The position numbers were made by a program, and so were the translations under genes. A stretch of DNA of 64,000 nucleotides from Odontesthes bonariensis (lineage: Eukaryota; Chordata; Actinopteri; Atheriniformes; Atherinopsidae), in NCBI RefSeq assembly GCF_027942865.1, contig NC_134515.1, positions 3,542,839-3,606,838 of the forward strand. Reading direction: 5' to 3'. Positions 1 through 9,805 of this stretch are shown here, one piece after another. Under the pieces are notes generated by a model, which worked only from the letters and a program-made list of their open reading frames with translations, did not search any database and was not told where the DNA came from. The stretch's first letter is position 1. Every line of letters begins with the position of its first letter.

Positions 1-237
1 AAGAGTTACTTTTACTGCCACTATCTGTAAATGTCTAACTCAGCTGTGAGTATTTCATAGTTTGTTTGCAAAATAACACATGTGATACAAATCTGAACTG
101 AGATATTAGATTTAAGTGAAGTCCTTTAATAATTTCCCATTTGTATAAAACCAGAGCTGGGAGAGTAAACTCGTTAATTATTTAACACCGATAAATATTT
201 TATCGCGTTTTTTTCAATTACAAAAAAAAATTGACAA

Positions 238-434
238 ATTTTTTTTAAGGGGGCTTTTGTGCCTTTAATGGATAGGGGAGTTCAGAGAGACAGGAAGCAG
301 GGGGCAGAGAGAAGGGGAACGACATGCAGCACAGGGCCGTCCGATGCGGGACTCGAACCGGGGCCAGCTGCAGCGAGGACTATAGCCTCTGTACATGGGG
401 CGCCTGCTCAACCCACTACGCCACAAACCACCCC
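238..434 (-). mobile_element. tRNA-derived SINE, copy 1
   Basis: The minus strand carries a polymerase III A-box-like tggcgtagtgggttgagcag and a B-box ggttcgagtcc, followed by a non-tRNA body. Inserted in hAT copy A. Confidence 0.75.
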
Positions 435-885
435 TGTTTTATTATTTATTTATTTTATTTTGTAAAAGTCTGTTGCTCACAGGCTTTTATTTTGTAAAAG
501 TCTGCTGCTGTCTGCTGTGGAACAGGAAAAGAAAGTAATCGGCGGATCCACCAAACATGGAGAAGGGTACGGGTAGTAGTTCCAGTCTAAAATATCACTT
601 AAAGGCAAAACACACAACTGATAGCAGCAAGTCATTCAAGGAAACAGACAGTGGAGCGAGGCTTCTACATAAAAACTACAGAAAGATGCTGATGTTAAAA
701 GTGTGTTTGCACAACAAATGTTATGGCACATTCATTCATATGGCAGCACATTTAAAATAAAACTAAATGCTAAAAGCTATACACTACTTTTGGATTCATT
801 TTTGGATTTTGTGTACAAATGCGATTAATCGTGATTAATCAGGGAAATCATGTGATTAATTAGATTAAACATTTTAATCATTGGC

Positions 886-1080
886 GGTCAGTGGCGTAGT
901 GGGTTGAGCAGGCGCCCCATGTTCAGAGGCTACAGTCCTCGCTGCAGCTGGCCTCGGTTCGACTCCCGCACCGAGCGGCCCTTTGCTGCATGTCTTTCCC
1001 CTCTCTCTGCTTCCTGTCTCTTTTGAACTGTCCTAACATTAAAGGCATAAAAAGCCCCAAAAAATACTTAAAAAAAAAAT
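886..1080 (+). mobile_element. tRNA-derived SINE, copy 2
   Basis: Same family as 238-434, here on the plus strand: tggcgtagtgggttgagcag, then ggttcgactcc, ending in an A-rich tail. Inserted near the right end of hAT copy A. Confidence 0.75.
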
Positions 1081-1339
1081 TTTAATCGTTGCCCAGCCCT
1101 ATATAAAACATGTCAGTTAAAATGTTTTGATAAGTTATCAGGTTTGTAGATTTCTGGTGGGTTTTAGGGGAATTCAGGCGGCCTTGTTATATGGGGAGGA
1201 GGGAGTGTTAGTGGATAAAATGACCTCATTCTACCTGTGAGACGGGGGTCTGCAGGTGTGTTGTTATCAGTTCTTTGTAGGTGAATAAACACCTGGTTGG
1301 TCTGAAGCGGATCTCTGGTTCCAGCCGCGGCTGCTTGAG

Positions 1340-1937
1340 GCCGTCTTGCATGTACACATTAAACATCTGCAGCTCATCCAGAACGCTGCTGCTGGAGTTT
1401 TAACCCGGACTAAGAGATCTGAACACATCACAGCAGCTTTAAAATCTTTACTCTGGCTTCCAGTCAGTCACAGAATAGATTTTAAAAGCCTGCTGATGGT
1501 TTACAATCTGTGACATGTTCAGAGAATATAAAGCCAGCAGAGCTCTTAGATCCAAGGACTCAGGCCAGCTGGTCCAGTCCAGAGTCCAGACTGAACATGG
1601 AGAAGCAGCATTTAGCTGTTATGCTGCAAACAAGTGGAACAAACTGCCAGTGGAGATTAAACTTTCACCAAATGGAGACATTTTTAAATCCAGGTTAAAG
1701 ACATTTCTGTTCTCATGTGTCTATGCATGAAATCTGCACGCTATCTTTGAACTTATCTGGACTGTTGCTTGTTTTTAAATTCATTTAAATGATTTTATTT
1801 GTTTCTCTTTATATTATTTTATGTATTTTTAATGCTTCTTCCACTCCCTGCTGCAATGCTTTTATTTTATGTAAAGCACTTTGAACTGTTTTGTACATGA
1901 AATGTGCTACAAATAAATTTGATTTGATTTGATTTGA
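1340..1937 (+). mobile_element. L2/Maui-like LINE, 3' end
   Basis: A decayed reverse-transcriptase C-terminus (RIDFKSLL, then YAANKWNKLP) with a 3' UTR ending in tttgatttgatttgat repeats, the usual tail of this fish family. Related copies lie at 5396-5995 and 39297-39520. Confidence 0.7.
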
Positions 1938-2142
1938 TACACATGTTTAAATGTCATATTTTCTGGTGAGACTTAGCTGGGAATGAGAAGCTTTATTTTC
2001 CTTTTTTTTTTTTTTAGGGGAAAAATGTTGAAACTGAAACCTGCTGTGAAAACCGTAATAACCGTAATAACTGTAATATGCTGGAATAAAGTCAAACACG
2101 TCCATTTAAAACTGCGGCTGATGACACGTCTGCTGTTTGCAG

Positions 2143-2344
2143 CGAGCCTGGATCGGGTTGAGCAGCGGGGAGTACTCCTGGAGTTGGTCCGACAGTCATT
2201 ATGATGTGACGAGCTTCAGCAACTGGAACGATGGGCAACCAAACAACTGGGATGGTCAAGAAGACTGCGTTTCCATGTTTGACAGTGGAGGGTGGAATGA
2301 TAATAATTGTGACAATTACCTGAAGCCAATATGCTATGAGAGAG
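2143..2344 (+). CDS. Lectin 1 exon: C-terminal half of CTLD1
   Basis: The acceptor is tgtttgcag before CGA GCC TGG; the donor gtgagg follows 2344. The exon enters in phase 0 and ends in phase 1. It encodes WIGL, then a loop with QPNN (a variant of the sugar-selectivity tripeptide), then GGWNDNNCD with the Ca2+-site WND, and the terminal Cys. Confidence 0.85.
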
Positions 2345-5300
2345 GTGAGGAGTTTTTTTTATTTACCATATTAGAATTTCAAACTGATACCCAGAATAAT
2401 ACGTGATGCCTTTTTTAAAACCATATGTGGAGAAATGACAAATCAAGAAATGTAAAATGTTTTTCAACCAGCAGCACTGGCGTTTGTAAGCTTGTGCGTT
2501 TCCTGTTTATTTAATCTGGACTCTTTTACTCATGAATGAATTATTTAAACACAGAGGGCGTATAAATCCTCCCTTTGAATCCTTTTCTTTAAGATAAAAC
2601 AGCAGTTTGGTATTTCTGCAGTTAAACTCTCTGTTCAGTGCTAAAACATCCAGGGCTGGGCGAGTTAACTCGTTATTATCGAGTTAACTCGTTAGTTATT
2701 TAATGCCAATAAATATTTTATCGTGCATTAATGCATTTTTTGGGGAGGGGGAGGGGAGCTTATGTGCCTTTGATTGAAAGGAAAGTTCAAAGAGACAGGA
2801 AGCAGGGGGCAGAGAGAGGGGGAACAACACGCAGCACAGGGCCATCTGATGCGGGACTCGAACCGGGGCCAGCTGCAGCGAGGACTATAGCCTCTGTACA
2901 TGGGGCGGCTGCTCAAACCACTACGCCCTGTTTTATTATTTATTTTATTATTGTAAAAGTCTGTTGCTCACAGGCTTTTATTATTGTAAAAGTCTGTTGC
3001 TCACAGGCTTTTATTTTGTAAAAGTCTGTTGCTCACAGGCTTTTATTTTGTAAAAGTCTGTTGCTCACAGGCTTTTATTTTGTAAAAGTCTGCTGCTGTC
3101 TGCTGTGGAACAGGAAAAGAAAGTAATCGGCGGATCCACCAAACATGGAGAAGGGTACGGAACTTTTACTCGGCCATTTTCATGTTAAAGTTCTTCCAGA
3201 CGGCGGAGTCGACAGAACCAAAGTCATCTGTAAACACTGCCAAGTTGAATTGTCTTCTCAGCGTAGTAGTTCCAGTCTAAAATATCACTTAAAGGCAAAA
3301 CACACAACTGATAGCAGCAAGTCATTCAAGGAAACAGACAGTGGAGCGAGGCTTCTACATAAAAACTACAGAAAGATGCTGATGTTAAAAGTGTGTTTGC
3401 ACAACAAATGTTATGGCTTTCTCTGCTTCTGATTTCATTGAATTAGTTCGGTAGAGATATTTCATAACTCCTAAGTTAAAATGTGTGCAGACAGAGGAGA
3501 CAGTCAGAGGTTTATGCTGGAGGAACTGTGGAGAACAGCTAGCAGACCATTTTCACATATTCTGGAGCAACCCAGCTATTCAACCATACTGGCAAGAGAT
3601 CATGCGGATAATCCAAAATATTTTTGGCCATGAAATTCACTGCTTTTTTTCCACAATCTATCTCGGCAATATTGCACCCCCATTTACTGATGTGAGACAA
3701 ATATCTCTTAAAAATATTATTAGCAGCCAGCAAGAAAACTGTAGGCTAACCCGGAAATGGCTGCAGGCTTCACCCCCAACAGAGACAGACTGGACAGATG
3801 TTGTGACAAACATTCAAAATATAGAAAGGATGACCTTTTCGCTAAGTCTACGGAGCGATAAGTATGCGCAATACTGGTAAAAATGGATTGTGTTTGTCAG
3901 AGATGGGACCAAGTCACACATGTGCCAGTCTCAAGTAAGTCTCAAGTCTCAAGTATTTTTTTCTTGGGCAAGTCAAGTCAAAGTCACCTTTTTATTGCAA
4001 TTTTATACGCTAAATTTTCAGAATCTGATCTTAATAAAGTGAAAAGACAAGATATAAGTAACTGTCCCCCAACCCCGTATCATTTCAAGCTATCGTTAGC
4101 TAACTACCGACTAGGCTAACAGGATAATATTAGCTCATTTGACAACCACTTACTGGTCAGAATGGATCTTCAAATGACGAACAAAGTTGGAAGTTGTCGT
4201 CTGGCTGTCTGAGATGTTGATGCCGCATGTCTTGCTCGGTGCTGTTCGTCTTTTGCTGTCAAAATGGTAATTAGGAAAGCCGAAGACAATGACTCTCGGT
4301 CCCGCTGGGTAATCGATATTATTTTTTTAATTATTAATTTTATATTCAAACTGAAAACATGAACTGAATAACTCTCAAGTCATTCAAGTCATCGTGTCTC
4401 AAGTCAAGTGCCGAGTCTTTAACTTCCAAGTCCGAGTCAAGTCTCAAGTCTTTTCTTTTTTGTCGAGTCACAAGTCATCAAAACAGCGACTTGAGTCGAC
4501 TCGAGTCCAAGTCACAGTGACTCGAGTCCCCATCTCTGGTGTTTGTGGCCCCAAGAGATGCTCACTGAGCCATTACTGTATGAACCGACTTGTGTCATCA
4601 GCATAATGTCTGTTTGAATGTGTAGGTGAAGAACTGTTTGTTCTATGTGTTTCTTCTGTATATTGTTTCTTTCTATAAAAATAAAGTACAAAAAAAAATA
4701 AAGAATTAGTTCGGTAGACTCATGAATTGTAGCATAATTCATTCATGGTTCCACACTGCTTGTCACCGCGGTCTGTTTTCAGGATCGAACGTGACCTTTC
4801 TCTACATCAATGATGACATGCGCTGGACTGAGGCTCAGAGTTACTGCAGACAGCATCACACAGACTTGGCCAGCATCGGGAACTGGTCCCATAACGAGGA
4901 CGTTAAGGCGCTGATACCTACAGGAACAAAGGTCTGGATTGGGCTTCGCAAAAGTAATTCCTGGAAGCTGCCGAATGGATCTCAGTCCACATTCAACTAC
5001 TGGTCAACGGGGGAACCGAACAACTTGGACAAACATTGTGTCGCAGCAAACTTTGATGATTCTGGAAAATGGGAGGACCGGTACTGTGACTCAAAACTGC
5101 CATTTGTTTGCCTTATTGGTGAGTCATGACTCAATGGGAGCAACAAGTTTACTATGAGTTTGTTTGGCTGAAGTTGATGGGAATTTGATTCAGATGTTTG
5201 GTAGTTTGGTAATAGTCTGTACCAGCTGTGGTTAATAGATTTGAAGCCATAAATTATGAACCTCATTCCAGAAAGAGTCAGAGGATTTAGGTTATTCTGA

Positions 5301-8300
5301 TTTATTGTCAGAAACTGTGAACGTCTCAGGAAAAGTGTGCCGCACCATAAACTGGACACTGATGGGTCTACTCCAGAAAATAAGAGTTTTATCAAATCCA
5401 ATCCAATCCAATCCAATCCAATCCAATCAAATTTATTTATATAGCACATTTCATGTACAAAACAGTTCAAAGTGCTTTACATAAAATAAAAGCATTGCAG
5501 CAGGGAGTGGAAGAAGCATTAAAAATACATAAAAGAATATAAAGAGAAACAAATAAAATCATTTAAATGAATTTAAAAACCAGCAACAGTCCAGATAAGT
5601 TCAAAGATATCGTGCAGATTTCATGCATAGACACATGAGAACAGAAATGTTTTTAACCTGGATTTAAAAATGTCTCCATTTGGTGAAAGTTTAATCTCCA
5701 GTGGCAGTTTGTTCCACTTGTTTGCAGCATAACAGCTAAATGCTGCTTCTCCATGTTTAGTCTGGACTCTGGACTGGACCAGCTGACCTGAGTCCTTGGA
5801 TCTAAGAGCTCTGCTGGCTTTATATTCTCTGAACACATCACAGATGTAAACCATCAGCAGGCTTTTAAAATCTATTCTGTGACTGACTGGAAGCCAGAGT
5901 AAAGATTTTATAGCTGATAGAAAAAGGACATTTAAATTTAAATGTAGATGGTGCAGTGCAAACATTTGGGTGGTGAGCTTCAACAGCAAGTCCTCCAACT
6001 GACACGATCGTATGAGTCATTCGTTCATAACCTTGAATGTGACCCTAAGCGGCACCCTGTAAAGAACCGAGTCATAAGAGCGAATCCACCTCAGAGCATA
6101 ATTCACCGTTGAGTCTTTTAACGAGCAGCAAAGTCTTTGTGAGAAGGAAGGTGAGCGTGTAGATCAGGGGTGTCAAACTCAAAGCACACTTTAGGTCGCG
6201 GGCCGAACAGGACGAACATTTATTGAACACACAGAAACTAAATGTTTTCTTTAACATAAATATGAATAAAGCAGACAGAAATATTATTCCAGAATAGATT
6301 AACTTAAACTTTAAATAACTATATTTAAATATTTTAACCCCTTAACGCCTATTGTCGCATATATGCTACAAACCGTAGCCGGAGTAACCGTTGACTCCAA
6401 ATTGACCAGGATGCCTGTTGTCGCAAATTTGCAACATACCAAAAATTCTATTTATTTTTTGTCCAAAAGTGAAATTAATAATCTCAGCATTATTTACCAT
6501 CAACTTAAAGGCTAAAACACACACAAAACATTCTTTTTTATATACAGCTATATAAATTCAGGCGTTAAGGGGTTCAAATAGTTTGCTCTCCATAAAGACA
6601 TATCCTGACAAAATTATAATATGAAATATATAATATTATAATAAATTATAATACATTGTAAGAAATATCCTACAAAAAATAAATAAAAATTCTGCTTTTA
6701 GGTAAACGTTAAAATAACAACAAATCAAAACATTCCGTTTTCTTTGCTCTTATGTAGATGATGTTTGTTCTTCAGCGACACACCTGCAGTTTCCAAAAAC
6801 ACTTCCTGGTTGGGTTTGCTGAAATGACACCAAAGTGCCAGTTATTGTGACGTCAGATGTGGCATGAGGGCAGCAAAGATGTCCTTATTCAGCCTTTTTT
6901 ATTCAGAACAAACACTGCAGTGTTTTAAAGCCTCGGGGGTCGTTATCAGCAGAGGAACGTTGACCCTGAGCTCCCCCCGGGAACCCTCAGCAGAGATGTT
7001 TAACCGACTAAGAACACGATCACTATGTGTTCATTCATAAAGTGAAACCTCACTGAATTCAGCCTGCTGACCGATGAAACTTTTTCCTTTTGCTTTCAAA
7101 GACACACCTCTTTTAAAGCAAGTGATGAGACTGAAGCTGGTGAGACCCTCCTCTCTGGATCTCAGTGACCCTGCTGTGCAGGACGACATGCTGAAGCAGG
7201 TAAACCCCGTCTGTGTTCGAAACCGCATACTACTCCCACTACTCATACTACCTTTTTGAGTTAGTAAGCAAGTTTGAGTAAGCGAGAAGTTCCCGGATGC
7301 ATACTAGATTCTCCGAAATGTTGGGTATGCATCATGAGGTTACTACTCATACTCAAACTACCCAAGATGCAACGTAACGTGACGTCGCCGATCGTCATTT
7401 CCTGTCAAAACGGCAGTTTCAAGCTAGCTACAACGAGGGTAGGTTCACTTCCTGTTTTCAAAACAAAAGCACCAATTGTATGGTAATGGCTTTCCCTATG
7501 ATAAAAGGCAACGGGTATTTTATTTTGTGAAAATAACCGGAAGTGCGTTGCTCACTGCGGCTAGCTTTAGTAGCGCCTAATTCGTGGGAACAAAATAGTA
7601 AATAGCCGGTATTTTGTCAGGTTTTCAACACGTTGGGGATCTAAACGACTACTTTCTCGCCTGAAAATGTTTCAAATGTTGCTAAAGTTTACAGAGTTTA
7701 GAGCTTAAGGGAAATCAGCTTCAGGCCGGCTGATTTCGGCTCGGGCAGGAGCGAAATGCATTGTGGGTAAACGCTCTGCATACTGTCTGATCGATGAGTA
7801 TGCAGTATGGAAGTATGTAGTATGCGGTTTCGAACACAGCCCCCGTCACTCAGCGGGGTCACATGGCGCTGAAAGGATCGGATTATTGGCTGATGGAGAA
7901 TGCTCCGTTGGGCATCGAGTTTGTGCAACAAGCAGCTCATCACAGACCAAATGTAGAGGGACGTAGCTTCATCTTGCTCTGCGTTCTCCATCTTTCTCCA
8001 ATGCCTGAGTTTGTTGTTGTTGTTGGTGGTGAAGAGGTCAACAGGAAGTGGCTCTATTAGCAACAGCTGGAATGGGTACAGCGCCACCTATCATACCGGG
8101 GTATGACACGCTTTGTGCCTCTGATCCCATTCATTCACCGCCATATATCCAAGGAGAATTACCCTCGCTCAGCTCAGTCTGATTGTAATTTAGCCAATAA
8201 TCCGATCCTTTCAGTGCCATGTGACCCCACTGACAGAATGTTTTATTATAACCAGCTGAGAGCAGGATGCAGGATGTAAGTAAACAACAGCAGGTGCACT

Positions 8301-8454
8301 TCAGGCCTCTACGTTTCCTTTTTCTCAGATCAAACAGAAGCTGATGGAGCGGGGAGTGAGTGGAGACGTCAGGCTGAGCTGGAGGAGGCAGGCCGACGGG
8401 GAGGTCTTTCACAAGGCTGAGGAGGAGACCACCAAAGGACAAGATGAGCTGTAG
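2143..8454 (+). CDS. Multi-CTLD C-type lectin (macrophage mannose receptor-like), 3' part
   Basis: Four coding exons join in phase: 2143-2344, 4783-5118, 7102-7199 and 8329-8454 (stop TAG 8452-8454). Each has AG/GT splice sites. The first encodes the C-terminal half of a C-type lectin domain (WIGL, QPNN, WND motifs). The second encodes a complete second CTLD with conserved Cys, WIGL and EPNN. The last two encode a Lys-rich hydrophilic tail that, from memory, is typical of fish mannose-receptor-like lectins. The family binds carbohydrates with Ca2+. No membrane segment follows the last CTLD in the part seen, so this product may be soluble. The gene begins upstream of the window: no exon for the first half of CTLD1 was found in bases 1-2140. 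The introns hold an L1, hAT elements and MITEs. The product ends in QDEL, an ER-retrieval-like tetrapeptide. The lectin identity is firm; the exact orthologue is unknown. Confidence 0.85.
2737..2932 (-). mobile_element. tRNA-derived SINE, copy 3
   Basis: Minus-strand copy with B-box ggttcgagtcc, at the same internal position of the BED-hAT element as copy 1. Confidence 0.75.
2933..3092 (+). repeat. Tandem repeat of about 33 bp within hAT copy B
   Basis: About five copies of a unit containing gtaaaagtctgttgctcaca then ggcttttatt. The same unit occurs about twice in copy A and once or twice in copy D. Confidence 0.8.
3456..4702 (+). mobile_element. 5'-truncated L1-like LINE with 16-bp target duplication
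   Basis: Flanked by a perfect 16-bp repeat gaattagttcggtaga (3440-3455 and 4703-4718). It encodes the ORF2 C-terminal region (CWRNCGE then HFHIFW) and ends in an A-rich tail. It lies in an intron of lectin 1 and is interrupted by a hAT MITE. Confidence 0.9.
3898..4538. mobile_element. hAT MITE with aagtc-rich ends, inserted in the L1
   Basis: Perfect 8-bp duplication gtgtttgt (3890-3897 and 4539-4546). The inverted ends are cagagatgggac and gtccccatctctg. Subterminal sequence is full of aagtc/ctcaagtc repeats. The L1 reading resumes across it. Confidence 0.9.
4783..5118 (+). CDS. Lectin 1 exon: complete CTLD2
   Basis: The acceptor is gtctgttttcag; the donor gtgagtc follows 5118. The exon starts and ends in phase 1, a symmetric exon that could be duplicated or lost without a frame break. 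The domain has an early WTEAQSYC helix, VWIGLRK, the mannose-type EPN tripeptide in STGEPNNLDKHC, and the closing Cys in PFVCLIG. The usual WND is WED here. Confidence 0.9.
5396..5995 (-). mobile_element. L2/Maui-like LINE, 3' end, minus strand
   Basis: Reverse of the family at 1340-1937; an atccaatcca repeat tail is at 5396-5430. The decayed RT C-terminal frame lies at 5998-5621. Confidence 0.75.
6166..6330. mobile_element. Possible hAT fragment
   Basis: Begins caggggtgtcaaactc, a common fish hAT terminal motif. No matching right end was found. Confidence 0.35.
6338..6572. mobile_element. piggyBac-like MITE
   Basis: Inverted ends ccccttaacgcc and ggcgttaagggg. TTAA lies to the left (6334-6337) and its decayed form TTCA to the right (6573-6576). 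Contains gtcgca-type palindromes. Confidence 0.65.
7102..7199 (+). CDS. Lectin 1 exon: tail segment
   Basis: The acceptor is ttgctttcaaag; the donor gtaaac follows 7199. The entering phase 1 matches the previous exon (D T P L L K Q V M R) and the exon exits in phase 0. The encoded peptide contains SSLDLSDPAVQDDML, a motif I associate with C-terminal tails of fish mannose-receptor-like lectins. A 629-bp MITE begins 12 bases after the exon. Confidence 0.75.
7211..7839. mobile_element. 629-bp MITE family F1, copy 1
   Basis: Inverted ends ctgtgttcgaaaccgcatac and gtatgcggtttcgaacacag. Nearly identical to copies at 13191-13820 and 19577-20201. The internal 70-codon frame is conserved among copies only because the DNA is. 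Confidence 0.8.
7851..8232. mobile_element. MITE with about 45-bp inverted ends
   Basis: Left cagcggggtcacatggcgct and right agtgccatgtgaccccactg are inverted copies, extended by a shared aaaggatcgg tract. No coding capacity. Confidence 0.65.
8329..8454 (+). CDS. Lectin 1 terminal exon ending in QDEL
   Basis: The acceptor is ttttctcag; the frame reads IKQKLMERGVSGDVRLSWR and runs to TAG at 8452-8454. It is hydrophilic with no membrane anchor. The last four residues are QDEL, close to the KDEL/HDEL ER-retrieval signals. Confidence 0.75.
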   Translation: MKQKLMERGVSGDVRLSWRRQADGEVFHKAEEETTKGQDEL

Positions 8455-8650
8455 CCATGTTGTTGGAAGTGCTTCATCCTGTAATAAGTGTGGTTACATT
8501 GATTTATACAGACAATAATCATACGTTTGATTTAGAAATGTGTATTTTATGAGTTTTCTTATGCTTGTATAAATGAAGCCGTGCATGCTCGGAACGAGCA
8601 AGATTTAACACGATTGAACTTAGCTGGTCTGGTTTGTTGGTAGGTTTTAA

Positions 8651-8656
8651 ATTAAA
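8651..8656 (+). other. Possible polyadenylation signal for lectin 1
   Basis: ATTAAA lies about 200 bases after the lectin stop codon. No AATAAA was seen closer. Weak evidence from the hexamer alone. Confidence 0.3.
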
Positions 8657-9016
8657 TTAGATTTTAAAAGTTCAGTGAGATCAGATTTACCTAAGTTTTA
8701 CATGTTCTCCCCGTGAATGCGTGGGTTCTCTCTCCGGCCTCCTCCCACAAAAAGAAAAAATACATAGATACAGCTTTGGGTTTTGCTTGTTTTCATGAAA
8801 CTTGCACCATGTTCCTGTTATATTTTATATTTATGTGACAGTACCTGTTGTTTTTGCATCAATTTGCGTGTTTTATTTGGCAGCGCGTTCATGCTCGGAC
8901 TATTTTCTTAGCGGTGGCGGAGTAATATCCACGAACATCCAGTACAAAATGTCAAATAAAACACGACAGAAGCAACTTTTCGCCACGAAATTTGATATGG
9001 ATTACCAGTGCACACC

Positions 9017-9805
9017 ATGATACGATACACGATATTCAGCCAACGATACAATACGATACGATTCGATACGATATGATACGATACGATACACGATATTCAG
9101 CCAACGATACAATACGATACGATTCGATACGATATGATACGATACACGATATTCAGCCAACGATACAATAGATTCGATGCGATACGATGGTGATACGATA
9201 CGATATGATACGATACACGATATTCAGCCAACAATACAATACGATACGATTCCATACCATACACGATATTCAGCCAACGATACGATACGATACGATACAA
9301 TAGATTCGATGCGATACGATATGATACGATACACGATATTCAGCCAACGATACGAGACAATTCGATATGATACAATACAAGATATTCAGCCAACGATTCA
9401 ATATGATACGATAAGATACGATATGATTCGATACGATATGATTCGATACGATACATGATATTCAGTCAACGATACGATTTGATACGACATGATACACGAT
9501 ATTCAGCCAACAATTCAATACAATACACGATATTCAGCCAACGATTCGATACAATATACGAAATTCAGCCAACGATACGATTCGCTACGAAACGATATGA
9601 TACGATTCGATTAGATACAATTCGATACGGTACGGTACAATACGATTCGATACAATACGTTACGATACAATACGTTACGATACGATTTGATACGGTACGA
9701 TACCATTCGCTACGATACAATTGGATACAATACGATATGATTCAATAGGATACGATATGATATGACACGATACACAATATTCAGCCAACGAAACGATTGG
9801 ATACG
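9017..9805. repeat. Pentanucleotide array (gatac/gattc)n with regular spacers
   Basis: About 0.8 kb of five-base units (gatac, gattc, gatat) broken by a recurring spacer acacgatattcagccaacga. Frames on both strands stay open only because the unit lacks stops. Confidence 0.9.

Larger units (their letters stand above)
152..1101 (+). mobile_element. hAT-type element encoding a BED-finger fragment (copy A)
   Basis: It is flanked by a perfect 8-bp duplication TATAAAAC (144-151 and 1102-1109). The ends read cagagctggg and gcccagcccta. An internal frame at 557 encodes part of a BED-type zinc finger also seen in copies B, C and D. Two SINEs lie inside. The transposase itself is missing, so it is non-autonomous. 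Confidence 0.85.
2651..3417 (+). mobile_element. BED-finger hAT element (copy B), 3'-truncated
   Basis: Starts cagggctgggcgagttaac and is homologous to copies A, C and D. It is cut after the frame at 3145-3417. That frame encodes a BED-type finger (CKHC then HLKAKH). It carries a SINE at the same internal site as copy A and an expanded tandem repeat. Confidence 0.8.

Noticed and set aside
238-434. tRNA-like A and B boxes as a tRNA gene
   Set aside because: Part of a dispersed SINE with no intact cloverleaf; three copies with the same non-tRNA body.
7274-7486. 70-codon frame conserved at three places (7274, 13254, 19631)
   Set aside because: Lies inside MITE F1; conserved as DNA, no domain, both strands partly open.
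5100-8500. Natriuretic peptide gene expected near clcn6
   Set aside because: I looked for the Cys-Phe-Gly ring motif among frames and found none. Short exons could have been missed, so absence is not proven.
9097-9748. Open frames of RYDTIRYD and YRIVSYRW repeats
   Set aside because: Translation of the pentanucleotide array; no stop in the unit. Not coding.
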